Shown here piece after piece: positions 56,265 through 64,000 of a stretch of 64,000 nt of DNA. Source of the DNA: Paenalcaligenes hominis (lineage in GTDB: Bacteria > Pseudomonadota > Gammaproteobacteria > Burkholderiales > Burkholderiaceae_B). The stretch is taken from contig NZ_JAATIZ010000001.1 of the NCBI RefSeq assembly GCF_011927625.1, positions 558,001-622,000 of the forward strand, given 5' to 3'. The position numbers and the translations under genes are program-made. A model generated the notes under the pieces. It was not told where the DNA came from and made no database searches. It saw only the letters and a program-made list of their open reading frames with translations. Each line of letters starts with the position of its first letter. The first letter of the stretch is position 1.

Positions 56265-56545
56265 CTATCTATTGATACGAATCTCAAAATAAGCCTCACA
56301 TTCCCCTAAACCCTCTTGCTGCGCTTTGCTAGCAATATTCATCCACTTTTTAGCCGGCGCTTTATCATCTTCAGATAACTCTGACTTGTCTGACTCCATC
56401 GCACTTCGCCAAGTCTGATAGCCGTGCAGTAAGTCTCGGGGCCACTAAAAGCATCCTCAAGCACGCGCTGAAAACGGTATTCGGCTTTTAATTTGGCTTG
56501 CTCTGTGATGGAGGTAGGGCCGTCTTCAAGGATGATTGCATACAT
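56265..56545 (-). pseudogene. Frameshifted hypothetical gene
   Basis: The annotated-length frame (68 aa from 56545) runs MYAIILEDGPTSITEQ and drifts into low-quality sequence after DAFSGP. The next frame downstream reads smoothly as DLLHGYQTWRSAMESDKSEL then MNIASKAQQEGLGECEAYFE to a stop at 56265. The total of 281 bp is one base short of 94 codons. The shift is at a GGCCCC run (near 56440), so a one-base loss, a sequencing error or programmed shifting are possible. About 93 residues if repaired. Confidence 0.65.
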
Positions 56546-56596
56546 AGTGAGCTCTATCTATATTGATAATTAATTATTTATACAGTTAAGTCAGAT

Positions 56597-57832
56597 TTAT
56601 CTTGTTAGCCTCTCAAGCGCTTTACCAAGCTTCAAAAAGGCATGCCTTTGTTCAGCTGGACTGATTTGTTGATATATAGCGATATGCCCCTGCTTTGGCT
56701 TCCGATTTAAGCACTGTTCAATAATTTCGTAGGGTATCTTTAATGAGCTCATTAGCGCGGCAGCTGATCTGCGTAAATCTTGATGAGACCATCGACCTCC
56801 TGATATGCGTAATGAGCTCTTAATCTCAGGGTTAAGCTTACTAGTTAAATCACCTGTTTCAGCGCAGTCTTGTCTATGGGAGATTTGGAAATTGATAGTT
56901 TTGGGTCGAGTGTAAGTGGTACTTCGTACGCTTTTGAATAGGTAGGAGCTTCCTTCCCTAGGTACGCTGATTAGCAAGTCTATGTATTGACGCGCAAAGG
57001 GGGAGAGATAGATTACGTGCTCTCGCTTGGATTGATTCTTATTAGCGGGAATAATCCAGCGGTTGTTTTCCAAATCAAAGTCTTGCTCTTCGGCCGTAAC
57101 TATTTCTTCAATACGCGCCATGGTTGAAAGGGCTAACCAGATCGATGCATGGCATTGCAAAGTAATCCCCGTTTTCTGATTACACTTGATCCAAAGTTCT
57201 CGAATTTCTTTTCTACTAAGAATTCTTGTTCCTATATTTTCCGGTCCCCCCACTTCTTCTTTTTTGATGCTCCTCACTCGATTAGCATCTAGCCACTCAT
57301 TGGTAACAGCATAATCAAACATTTGCCTCATCTCTCGAAGAAGCAGGTTTGCTTGTGCGTTGGATCCTTGATTAACCACCCTCATAAAAACATTTAAAAA
57401 ATCAGATTTTTTTAGAGATATGAGCTTGGCGTCTCCAATGTAGTAGAGAATGTGCTTCGCAAACCTTATGCGAGTTTGATAGACGCCGCGTTCTGTGCGA
57501 CGGTTGGGCAGTTCCTCGCCTATCCAAATATTAAACAGGTCTTGAACAGTATTAGGGGCATTGTTTTTAATGCTTTTTGGGTCTATTCCTAAAGCAAGTT
57601 TGGCCCTGTATTCCACAACTAGCTTTCGAGCTAGCTCTAGAGGGGTGTCAGGGTATGGGCCAAGTGAGATTTTGACTTGTTTGCCCAAGGGGTTGGTGTA
57701 TCTGAATACCCAAAGCTTGTCACCAGCGGGCCGGATCCGTAAGTGAAGCCCGTTTCCATCAGAAAGAAAATATTCTTTTTTTAAAGGTAAAGCTGAATCA
57801 ATCTGCTTAATCGAAAGCTGATTTTGAGACAT
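56597..57832 (-). CDS. Second integrase, P4-like with DUF4102 arm domain
   Basis: 411 residues. N-terminal DUF4102 (FLSDGNGLHLRIRPAGDKLW, KQVKISLGPYPDTPLELARK), core-binding region, and catalytic domain with R in STMARIEEI, K in ANKNQSKREH, H and R in HQDLRRSAA and Tyr in GHIAIYQQ. The position normally holding the second His appears as LNRKP rather than LNH. Its start faces attR (226 bp), the normal P4-island layout. It shares no close similarity with the left integrase. Confidence 0.9.
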   Translation of the reverse strand: MSQNQLSIKQIDSALPLKKEYFLSDGNGLHLRIRPAGDKLWVFRYTNPLGKQVKISLGPYPDTPLELARKLVVEYRAKLALGIDPKSIKNNAPNTVQDLFNIWIGEELPNRRTERGVYQTRIRFAKHILYYIGDAKLISLKKSDFLNVFMRVVNQGSNAQANLLLREMRQMFDYAVTNEWLDANRVRSIKKEEVGGPENIGTRILSRKEIRELWIKCNQKTGITLQCHASIWLALSTMARIEEIVTAEEQDFDLENNRWIIPANKNQSKREHVIYLSPFARQYIDLLISVPREGSSYLFKSVRSTTYTRPKTINFQISHRQDCAETGDLTSKLNPEIKSSLRISGGRWSHQDLRRSAAALMSSLKIPYEIIEQCLNRKPKQGHIAIYQQISPAEQRHAFLKLGKALERLTR

Positions 57833-57847
57833 AAGGGCACCTGTTTA

Positions 57848-58004
57848 TTTGTCTATTTAAGGGTACTAAATAGGGTACTAAACCGCCCAGAAAAGAATAA
57901 TAAGACCTAGCCTTTTGGTTTGGGTTTTTGTCTAAAACTCGATCTAAGTAATCAATGAAAACAAGGTGTTGCAGCTCAACTAAACCTAAAGGGTATTAGA
58001 CAAA
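57848..58004. other. Putative integrase arm-type sites, right
   Basis: TTTGTCTAT (57848-57856), TTTGTCTAA (57927-57935) and its inverse TTAGACAAA (57996-58004), matching the sites beside attL. Confidence 0.55.
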
Positions 58005-58056
58005 TAAAACCTACTTATTATTTTTAATCAATGAGTTAGGTTAATTTTATTAGCTA

Positions 58057-58293
58057 TTGACTGAATACGTCATCATCGTCGCTTTAATTGCTGTGGCTGC
58101 CATCGCGGTTTTTCAGATCTTCGGTCAAGTCATTCGGTCACAAACGGCCGCAATGGCTAAGGAATTAGCCGGGGAGGATGGCACAGCGGAGTCCCAAAAA
58201 GCCCAAGAGGCCGCACAGCTCGGCTCCGTTCAGGCTGAAAGCAAAAGCTTACAAAACTTCACGGGCAACGCCTCACAAGCGGGTGGGAATTAA
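58057..58293 (+). pseudogene. 3' fragment of Flp-like pilin gene, lacking start and leader
   Basis: From TTG at 58057: T-E-Y then a hydrophobic helix (VIIVALIAVAAIAVFQIFG) and a 55-residue polar tail, the normal type IVb pilin design. The N-terminal leader and ribosome site are at 1416-1472, 56.6 kb away. A TTG start is possible but gives a pilin without a processing site. Intact length would be about 90 residues. Confidence 0.9.
58058..58064. other. attR core (TGACTGA)
   Basis: Second copy of the core found at 1466-1472. The next bases (ATACGTC) continue the pilin reading frame. Confidence 0.88.
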
Positions 58294-58295
58294 CC

Positions 58296-59600
58296 ATGAA
58301 TACACATCAAAAAGGACAGGTACTGGTATTGGCCTTACTTGCTTTAGGTGTATTTAGCACACTTATGTTGAAGTTTTTTTACGTGGGCCAAATTAATTAT
58401 CAAGCGTTACGTCAACGCTATGCGTTAGACGCAGCCACTTACAGTGGGGCGTTATTGCAAGCACAAATGCTTAATTATGCGGCTTATATGAATCGTGCTT
58501 ATACCGGCCATCAAATTGCTATGGCGCATTTAGTGACGCTGGCTTCTTGGGCCGAGTTCGCTCAAACTCAAGCACAACGGGTGCAAATGGCAAATCCGCC
58601 TGCCAGTTTAATTAGCATGATGTTTGGACCACATTATGGGCTGAGCTACCAAGCGTCCTTGTTGGCGCAGTCTGCGGGGGTGGCACAGCAATCCCTACAG
58701 GCTCTTTTCGCTCAGCATCAACAATTTAGTCCTTTGGTGTTTGAACCTCATAGTCAAGCTATTTATAACCAGATGCCAAGCCAACGTGATGCACGTATAC
58801 GGGATGTGCTTTATGAAAACTACCCCGAGCTCGCATTGCAAAGCCAGCCACAGCTAATGCAGCTAGAGGTTACCGAAGACAATTGGCAAACTGTACTAGG
58901 TTGGCATACAGCAAGCGGGTGGCGCCCTTGGCTCACCGAACTAATGTCTTATTACGATTTTTTGAAACCACGGCATAGTACTGCAAAAAACAAGTGGTTA
59001 GTGCAAGCGCGTTGCCCCCATAAACGCCATGAGCTACGCAGACGCGGCGCAACGGTGTTAAGTCCAGACGGGCATTGGCAGGCCGAAGACACCTTATCTT
59101 TTCATGCGTTACGGTCAAATCGTTGGATCGGCTGTTACCACCGTGAGTACGCGATGGGCTGGGCATGGGTGCAGGGTCAAGGCGATGCAATGGTTTCAGA
59201 CGATTACGACACTGCCCCAGACGATTTTTCTCACCAAGATTTTTGGCGTTGGGTTCAAGAACACACGCAGTGGGATATCACCGAAGGCAGTGCGAATGGA
59301 ATAGCCCAGGCATGGGCTCGCCGTGACCAAACGATATGGCCCAGTCGGGGACTGTATTCTTTTCTTTCTACTAAGCTTGCTGTTCCTGTGTTTCGTTTTA
59401 AGACACGTCTTGCTTTACAACGTGCTGTAGGTGCCCAAGTCATTCATAGCCAAAGCGAGGCAAAAAATACCTACGAAGCACCACCTAATCAATCGGCACC
59501 TGCAGCACAAAAAGCCAATCTATTTCAACCTTATTGGCAGGCAAACTTAGCACATGGTGAATGGGAGCAACGGTTACAGCAATTACTAGGAGAGCACTGA
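58296..59600 (+). CDS. TadG-like pilus assembly protein (434 aa)
   Basis: N-terminal pilin-like helix HQKGQVLVLALLALGVFSTL, then a large periplasmic domain (YALDAATYSGALLQAQMLNY). Two bp after the pilin stop, overlapping the next gene by one base. Minor-pilin/TadG-type function in Tad biogenesis is inferred from context. Confidence 0.72.
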   Translation: MNTHQKGQVLVLALLALGVFSTLMLKFFYVGQINYQALRQRYALDAATYSGALLQAQMLNYAAYMNRAYTGHQIAMAHLVTLASWAEFAQTQAQRVQMANPPASLISMMFGPHYGLSYQASLLAQSAGVAQQSLQALFAQHQQFSPLVFEPHSQAIYNQMPSQRDARIRDVLYENYPELALQSQPQLMQLEVTEDNWQTVLGWHTASGWRPWLTELMSYYDFLKPRHSTAKNKWLVQARCPHKRHELRRRGATVLSPDGHWQAEDTLSFHALRSNRWIGCYHREYAMGWAWVQGQGDAMVSDDYDTAPDDFSHQDFWRWVQEHTQWDITEGSANGIAQAWARRDQTIWPSRGLYSFLSTKLAVPVFRFKTRLALQRAVGAQVIHSQSEAKNTYEAPPNQSAPAAQKANLFQPYWQANLAHGEWEQRLQQLLGEH

Positions 59601-60256
59601 TGCAAACACAACAGGGGCAAGCATTGGTGGAAATGGTGATGGTCAGTGCACTACTTTTATTGGCCGCTCCATCGTTACTGTGGTTGCAACGCTGGCAAGA
59701 AGTAAAAGCTCAGACACAACATCATGCCGGCTTTGCTGCATTTAGGTATACGCAAACGCATTTACTCGGCCCAGAGGCTAGTGCCTATCATCCTGCGTAC
59801 ATGGCCGGGCTCTTTAGTCCTGTGTCACATTCAATTCAGCTGCAGCACTCCTCCACGCAGCCTCTTAAAAACTGGGCTCCCGAGGTAGTAGCAAATCAAG
59901 ACGCGTTACTCGGGGTCACAGAGCGAGTGCAATTTAGGGCGCTGGCTCAGCATGGTAAGCAGTATCAGCCGGAGGTAGCGTGGTGGATGCCCCATACCGT
60001 AGTGCAGCCTGCTTTGCAATTAACCAGTCATACCCTTTTAGATGTGGGGCTAGGGGCTCCTCACTCAAGTGCACACATGATAGAGCGATTGCAGGGCAGT
60101 ACAGTGCTTTGGGCTAATGCGTATCGTGCCTCAAAAGGCGCCTTTTCGCAGTGGGGGCCTCGACTACGACCTGTAGATCAAGCTTGGCAGCGGGCAGAGC
60201 CGAATACTCAGTGGTTGGCTCCATGGCGAGATGCCATTCCTTCTTTACTCCCTTAG
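59600..60256 (+). CDS. TadE-like pseudopilin (218 aa)
   Basis: ATG at 59600. N-terminal QTQQGQALVEMVMVSALLLL has the TadE processing motif: Gly followed by QALVEM with Glu at +5, then a hydrophobic helix. The rest is periplasmic. Part of the Tad operon. Confidence 0.78.
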   Translation: MQTQQGQALVEMVMVSALLLLAAPSLLWLQRWQEVKAQTQHHAGFAAFRYTQTHLLGPEASAYHPAYMAGLFSPVSHSIQLQHSSTQPLKNWAPEVVANQDALLGVTERVQFRALAQHGKQYQPEVAWWMPHTVVQPALQLTSHTLLDVGLGAPHSSAHMIERLQGSTVLWANAYRASKGAFSQWGPRLRPVDQAWQRAEPNTQWLAPWRDAIPSLLP

Positions 60257-60265
60257 GAGAACGGC

Positions 60266-60892
60266 ATGTTCTGGTTGATGAGTGCGGTGTTGTGGTTATG
60301 TTGTGCTGTGGTCGGTGGCGCTCAGGCACAGCTGCTGCCAGCTTTAACCCAATGGCCAGTACAGTGGCAGCCCATAGAGCAGTGGCACTGGCAAGGGCAG
60401 CGTATTCAACGACAGGCGTTCACAAGCTCAAGCTCTGCGCTTGAGCTAATCAACCAGCTGCCGACTTTGTTGCCTTACGATTTAAACGCACTGGCTTTGC
60501 CCTCTAACTGGATAGTGAAATTTTTTGCTGATGAACAGTATTTTCTTTTATTTTTAACGGCTCAGCATCAGCAGGCTACAGGCTGGCTATCAAGCCTGAG
60601 CTTTCAAACCAGGCAGCTACGAATACCTGCTGTGTTTGATGGGCTTTATGAACACAAATGGGTAATGCAAGCTCAGGCTCAGCCACCTAGTTATGTTGTA
60701 TTACAAGCGCATAGGCCATTTTTAAAAAGTGCTCAACGCTTACGCCTTCGCTTACAGGCTCAAGGCTGGATTGCTGGCGTACAAGACTGTGTGCTGACTG
60801 CTCCCTGTGAGTGGAGCAAAAAGCAAGAGCGATTAATGATATGGCAAGAGCCACGACAAGGCGTTTGGCATATTTTGTGGTGGCATCCCTAA
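60266..60892 (+). CDS. Secreted protein of the tad operon (208 aa)
   Basis: GGAG upstream; signal peptide FWLMSAVLWLCCAVVGGAQA. Gln/Trp-rich mature part. No domain recognised; in other Tad clusters this position holds small periplasmic accessory proteins. Confidence 0.68.
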   Translation: MFWLMSAVLWLCCAVVGGAQAQLLPALTQWPVQWQPIEQWHWQGQRIQRQAFTSSSSALELINQLPTLLPYDLNALALPSNWIVKFFADEQYFLLFLTAQHQQATGWLSSLSFQTRQLRIPAVFDGLYEHKWVMQAQAQPPSYVVLQAHRPFLKSAQRLRLRLQAQGWIAGVQDCVLTAPCEWSKKQERLMIWQEPRQGVWHILWWHP

Positions 60893-60903
60893 GAGGCCTT
60901 GAT

Positions 60904-61800
60904 ATGAAAAAAATAGCTGCACATCATAAATTTGGTATTTGGTTGGTTAGCTCGGTTTTGAGCGGAGCCTTAGCAGTCTGGGCTGCGTATCAACATTTAG
61001 AGCAAGAGCGCCATTTATTAGTTGAGCAAACAAAGTTACCTACTGTGCCACGAGTAGTCGCTGCCTATACGCTAGAGGCTGGAACAGTACTTACAGAAGC
61101 CCATCTGGCTATCAGAGAGTTTCCTATGCAAAGCATTCCTAAAGATAGCGTAGAGCCAAATCAATATAACGTATTGATAGGAACGGTACTGCGGGCACAA
61201 ATTGCAGCCGGTGATTTAATTTTGGGTGTGCATACCGAATATGAGCCAGAGCCAAGTTTTTCAGCGCGTTTGGCGGACGGACGTCGTGCGGTCACTATGC
61301 CTGTAGACCAAATTAACTCCTTAGCAGGGTTATTACGCGTTGGTGATTTGGTCGACCTATATGTCAGTTTTGACCATCAGCGTCGCAAGATAACTGCCCC
61401 TCTTTTACAAGGTGTTTTAGTCATCGCTACCGATGAACAGACGGATTCAAACATGGCTGATGGCGGGCAGTTTGCGACCGTTACCTTTGACTTAAGCCCC
61501 GAAGAAGGCGCCAAGCTCGTCGCCGCGCGTCAAGCTGGCATGATCACGGCTATGTTACGTAATCCGCACGATGCCCACATCTCAAATAAAGGGATTCGTG
61601 GTGACTTAGCTAGTTTACTTGGTCTGCATGTTACCCCGTCTGAATATAAGTCAGTGCCTGTTATTTATGGCAATAAATTACACCGGCAGGTGAGGGGTGC
61701 TGAGGCCACACCTAAACCAAGTAAAAATGCCGTGCTCGATGTAGACACTCCCTCACAGTTAAGTTTTATACAGGAGAGCCTCGATGTGGTTGAAAATTAG
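60904..61800 (+). CDS. cpaB: Flp pilus assembly protein CpaB/RcpC
   Basis: 298 residues from the ATG at 60904. Inner-membrane anchor (FGIWLVSSVLSGALAVWAA), SAF-like domain (VVAAYTLEAGTVLTEAHLA, IREFPMQSIPKDS) and the RcpC-type GDLVDLYVSF and ATVTFDLSPEEGAKLVAARQ. Links the secretin to the inner-membrane complex. Overlaps rcpA by 17 bp. Confidence 0.9.
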   Translation: MKKIAAHHKFGIWLVSSVLSGALAVWAAYQHLEQERHLLVEQTKLPTVPRVVAAYTLEAGTVLTEAHLAIREFPMQSIPKDSVEPNQYNVLIGTVLRAQIAAGDLILGVHTEYEPEPSFSARLADGRRAVTMPVDQINSLAGLLRVGDLVDLYVSFDHQRRKITAPLLQGVLVIATDEQTDSNMADGGQFATVTFDLSPEEGAKLVAARQAGMITAMLRNPHDAHISNKGIRGDLASLLGLHVTPSEYKSVPVIYGNKLHRQVRGAEATPKPSKNAVLDVDTPSQLSFIQESLDVVEN

Positions 61801-63157
61801 TCAGTTAGTTATCGCTGGTGTGTTGGGGGTGTGGTTAGGCCAAGCCCACGCCGCAGAGGTGTGGCAAATGCAAGTAGGTGAAATGCGCGTTTTGTCTTTG
61901 CCTGAAGTGTTACGCGTAGCCGTAGGGGATGGTCACGTACTTAATGCCGTTACCTCCGAAGACAACGAGGTCTTGGTTTTTGCGCGTAATGTTGGTACCA
62001 GCACACTGACGGTTTGGTTCAAACAAGGTCATTACCAAAGCTACCATATTCATGTTCAAGAGCCCGTAGAGCAACATCAGCGCTCTGAACTCAAACAACT
62101 CTTGCAACGTATTCCGCAGCTGCAAGTGACTGAAATTGGTGAAAAAGTGGTGGTGGAAGGCAATCAGTTAAGTGCGCATCATCGTGCCCAGCTCGAAGAA
62201 TTAAAAAAACGTTATGACGCCATTGTGGACTTAAGTCATCACCAAGCTTGGGAATCCATGGTGCTTTTAGATGTACAGGTATTAGAAATTCCGAAAAACT
62301 TTTTGCGCGAATTAGGCGTACGTTGGTCTGAGCAATCAGAGGGTGGGCTTAATGCTGGCCTAGCCTGGGATCAGGGCAGTAAAAGTTTGCTTGATCGACC
62401 TGGGCAGGTCGTGATGCCTGTACCGTTTCAGCCGGGTGCATTCGCTGGGTATTTTGGTTTGAATGCTCTGCTCAGTGCACGACTCAATGCGTTGTTACAA
62501 CAAGGCCAGGCCGTTGTTTTAGCGCAGCCACAGCTTTTAGCACGCAGTGGTGCTACGGCTGAGTTTTTGGCTGGGGGCGAGGTCCCTTATTCATCTAGCG
62601 ACAGCAACGGAAACACGACGACCTTGTTCAAATCGTATGGGGTGTCGTTGAAAATTACCCCTTATTTGGAAAGTCATGGGGCCGTACGTTCACATGTAGA
62701 TGTGGAAGTCAGCTCAATTGACCCAAGCTTGTCCATTCCTACAGGTCCTTCGTTAAAAACGCGACGAGCTAGTACAGAGTTTAATGTGCAGTCTGGTCAA
62801 ACCCTAGTCTTAGCTGGCTTTATTTCGCAAGAAATCTCTCAAACCCATCAAGCTGTGCCAGGCTTAGGCCAAATTCCGATTTTGGGGGCATTATTTAAAT
62901 CCAAGCGTTATCAACGTAACGAAACTGAATTAGCGATTTTTGTCACGCCAGTGGTCATGGATGCCGAACACCCCACCAATAAAGAACGAGTGCGCTTAGG
63001 CCGCACCATCATAGAACAACAATTGCATCCTACAGAACTTAATATCCCTTTTCAGCAACCCGATCAGACCCTGCATTCCAAACTCCCGTATTGGAATCCT
63101 TGGGAAGGGGAAGGCTCACAATGGCAACAGGAGGCCACCTATGCGGTTACACCTTAA
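61784..63157 (+). CDS. rcpA: Tad secretin (RcpA/CpaC)
   Basis: 457 residues with signal peptide, N-terminal VGEMRVLSLPEVLRVAVGDG domain, BON-like middle, and secretin domain (VQSGQTLVLAGFISQE, VPGLGQIPILGALFKSKRY, ETELAIFVTPVVM). Forms the outer-membrane pore for Flp pili. Confidence 0.93.
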   Translation: MWLKISQLVIAGVLGVWLGQAHAAEVWQMQVGEMRVLSLPEVLRVAVGDGHVLNAVTSEDNEVLVFARNVGTSTLTVWFKQGHYQSYHIHVQEPVEQHQRSELKQLLQRIPQLQVTEIGEKVVVEGNQLSAHHRAQLEELKKRYDAIVDLSHHQAWESMVLLDVQVLEIPKNFLRELGVRWSEQSEGGLNAGLAWDQGSKSLLDRPGQVVMPVPFQPGAFAGYFGLNALLSARLNALLQQGQAVVLAQPQLLARSGATAEFLAGGEVPYSSSDSNGNTTTLFKSYGVSLKITPYLESHGAVRSHVDVEVSSIDPSLSIPTGPSLKTRRASTEFNVQSGQTLVLAGFISQEISQTHQAVPGLGQIPILGALFKSKRYQRNETELAIFVTPVVMDAEHPTNKERVRLGRTIIEQQLHPTELNIPFQQPDQTLHSKLPYWNPWEGEGSQWQQEATYAVTP

Positions 63158-64000
63158 TGTCCTGTACCAAGACGGTCGCCAACATACCGCATGGCATCAT
63201 TTACCCTGTCAGTTAGGTAAAGGCAGTGATCAAGACGTGACGCTAACAGGGTGGAAGGTAGCACGACAGCACGCGCGCTTGTACGAAGAGAGCGGAGCCA
63301 TTTACCTAGAGGACTTTGGCAGTTTAAGTGGAACCTATTTAAACCATAAACGCATTAGTCGAGCTGGCCCGTTACACGTTCAAGATCAGATTCTAATTGG
63401 TACGGCCTTAGTAACTGTAGTGGCTATAGAGGCTCTCAACGCCCAAGACCTAGCCACAGCACCGCATTCCGAAGCACCGTTCACTCATCACGAACCAAGC
63501 GCCGTATCAGTAGCCATTCAGCACCGCATGCATCAATGGCTGATTGACGCCTTAGATTTGCGTCGTCAATCCTTAACTCATATGAGTGACACCGAGTTGC
63601 GTGCTCATGCCCATACGCACCTAGAGAAAATTATTGAGCGTGAGGGCATTGTGATTACGGGTTCTAAAACCGATCTAATGCGTACCGTGCTCGATGAAGC
63701 CATTGGCTTAGGCCCTCTAGAGCGATTGCTAGAACAAGAGGACATTACTGAAATTATGGTTAACGGGCCGACCTCGGTTTTTGTGGAACGTCATGGTCGT
63801 TGTGAGCTGACACCGTACTGCTTTAGTAGTGAGGCCGCTTTAATGGCGGTTTTGGATCGGATTGTCAGTCCTTTAGGGCGGCGTTTGGATGAGAGTTCGC
63901 CTATGGTTGACGCACGGCTGCCTGATGGTTCGAGGGTGAATGCCGTGATTCCGCCTATTGCTTTGCATGGGCCAATGCTAACCATACGTAAATTTAGTCG
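63141..64000 (+). CDS. FHA domain-CpaF/TadA fusion ATPase, partial
   Basis: GGAGG precedes the ATG at 63141; the frame is open to the end of the window (286 codons seen). N-terminal FHA domain at about 20-95 (LGKGSDQDVTLTGWKVARQH, LEDFGSLSGTYLNHKRI), then the CpaF N-terminal region (LDEAIGLGPLERLLEQEDIT, EIMVNGPTSVFVERHGR, DARLPDGSRVNAVIPP). The Walker motifs lie beyond the window. Powers Flp pilus assembly; the FHA fusion suggests phospho-threonine control. Confidence 0.93.
   Translation, partial: MRLHLNVLYQDGRQHTAWHHLPCQLGKGSDQDVTLTGWKVARQHARLYEESGAIYLEDFGSLSGTYLNHKRISRAGPLHVQDQILIGTALVTVVAIEALNAQDLATAPHSEAPFTHHEPSAVSVAIQHRMHQWLIDALDLRRQSLTHMSDTELRAHAHTHLEKIIEREGIVITGSKTDLMRTVLDEAIGLGPLERLLEQEDITEIMVNGPTSVFVERHGRCELTPYCFSSEAALMAVLDRIVSPLGRRLDESSPMVDARLPDGSRVNAVIPPIALHGPMLTIRKFS

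Larger units (their letters stand above)
1466..58064. mobile_element. Lambda-like siphovirus prophage (56.6 kb)
   Basis: Bounded by identical 7-bp cores TGACTGA at 1466-1472 and 58058-58064, with integrase genes just inside both ends. It carries a full gene complement: recombination, cI/cro immunity, O/P-type replication, Q, terminase, portal, capsid, tail chaperone, tape measure, fibre, holins, endolysin and spanins. No structural gene is obviously broken, so it may be inducible. Host genes on the two sides rejoin into one pilin ORF when the element is removed, which fixes the ends to within the core repeat. Confidence 0.93.

Overview
The window is a bacterial chromosome segment from a Gram-negative host, most likely a betaproteobacterium of the order Burkholderiales (Alcaligenaceae-like). 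This is inferred from the family resemblance of ppa, a fumarylpyruvate-hydrolase-like gene and the tad locus; no 16S or other marker is present. About 56.6 kb of it (1466-58064) is a complete-looking, lambda-organised siphovirus-type prophage. Host DNA flanks it: inorganic pyrophosphatase and an FAH-family hydrolase on the left, a Tad/Flp-type pilus operon (tadG-like, tadE-like, cpaB, secretin, FHA-cpaF) on the right.

The two host flanks join into one gene. At 1429 a well-signalled ORF begins that encodes a short prepilin leader and then enters the phage. At 58057 the rest of a small type IVb (Flp-like) pilin resumes in frame. The 7-bp core TGACTGA is present at both junctions, so the prophage sits inside the Met-Thr-Glu codons of the pilin and separates the operon's start from all downstream pilus genes.

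Prophage layout. 1.6-11.7 kb (minus): integrase, DUF4224 protein, small proteins, RdgC, an RNA polymerase alpha-CTD-like protein, SSB, a YqaJ/lambda-exonuclease-type nuclease and a Bet/RecT annealase. 11.9-14.3 kb: a cold-shock gene, a tRNA-Arg(CCU) and a densely structured, mostly non-coding region with an HNH endonuclease gene inside one of its helices. This region is driven leftward by a strong sigma70 promoter that carries the same operator motif as the cI/cro region, and it has an rrn-like boxA in its leader. 14.5-17.9 kb: immunity region with CI, a Cro-like gene, and, in the position of lambda rexAB, an sce7726-type putative nuclease plus a beta-family protein. 18-22.4 kb (plus): CII-like regulator, DUF1367, Ref nuclease, replication O/P-like proteins, RusA and a Q-type antiterminator. 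22.5-27.5 kb: accessory island with an OLD-family ATPase/TOPRIM nuclease. 27.7-39.5 kb: terminase, portal, head and tail genes, ending in a tail chaperone with a GGGAAAC -1 frameshift site and interrupted by a KilA-N/P63C gene preceded by a C4-antisense-like RNA. 39.5-45 kb: a second accessory island with a RelE-like toxin and antitoxin, a HigA-like regulator, and a P22 immI-like Arc/Arc/antirepressor locus. 45-53.8 kb: tape measure, one tail-tip protein, tail fibre and a small fibre-linked protein. 54-55.7 kb: holins, endolysin, Rz/Rz1. 55.8-58 kb: a secreted moron, a frameshifted gene, and a second integrase next to attR.

The genes form a lambda-like programme: CI holds a shared palindromic operator (AATAGC-N3-GCTATT) at both a leftward and a rightward promoter. 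Leftward transcription makes the structured RNA and tRNA and, further on, the recombination genes. Rightward transcription makes replication genes and Q. Q is expected to read through the many intrinsic terminators that punctuate the late region. All assignments are from reading the sequence; no database search was run.
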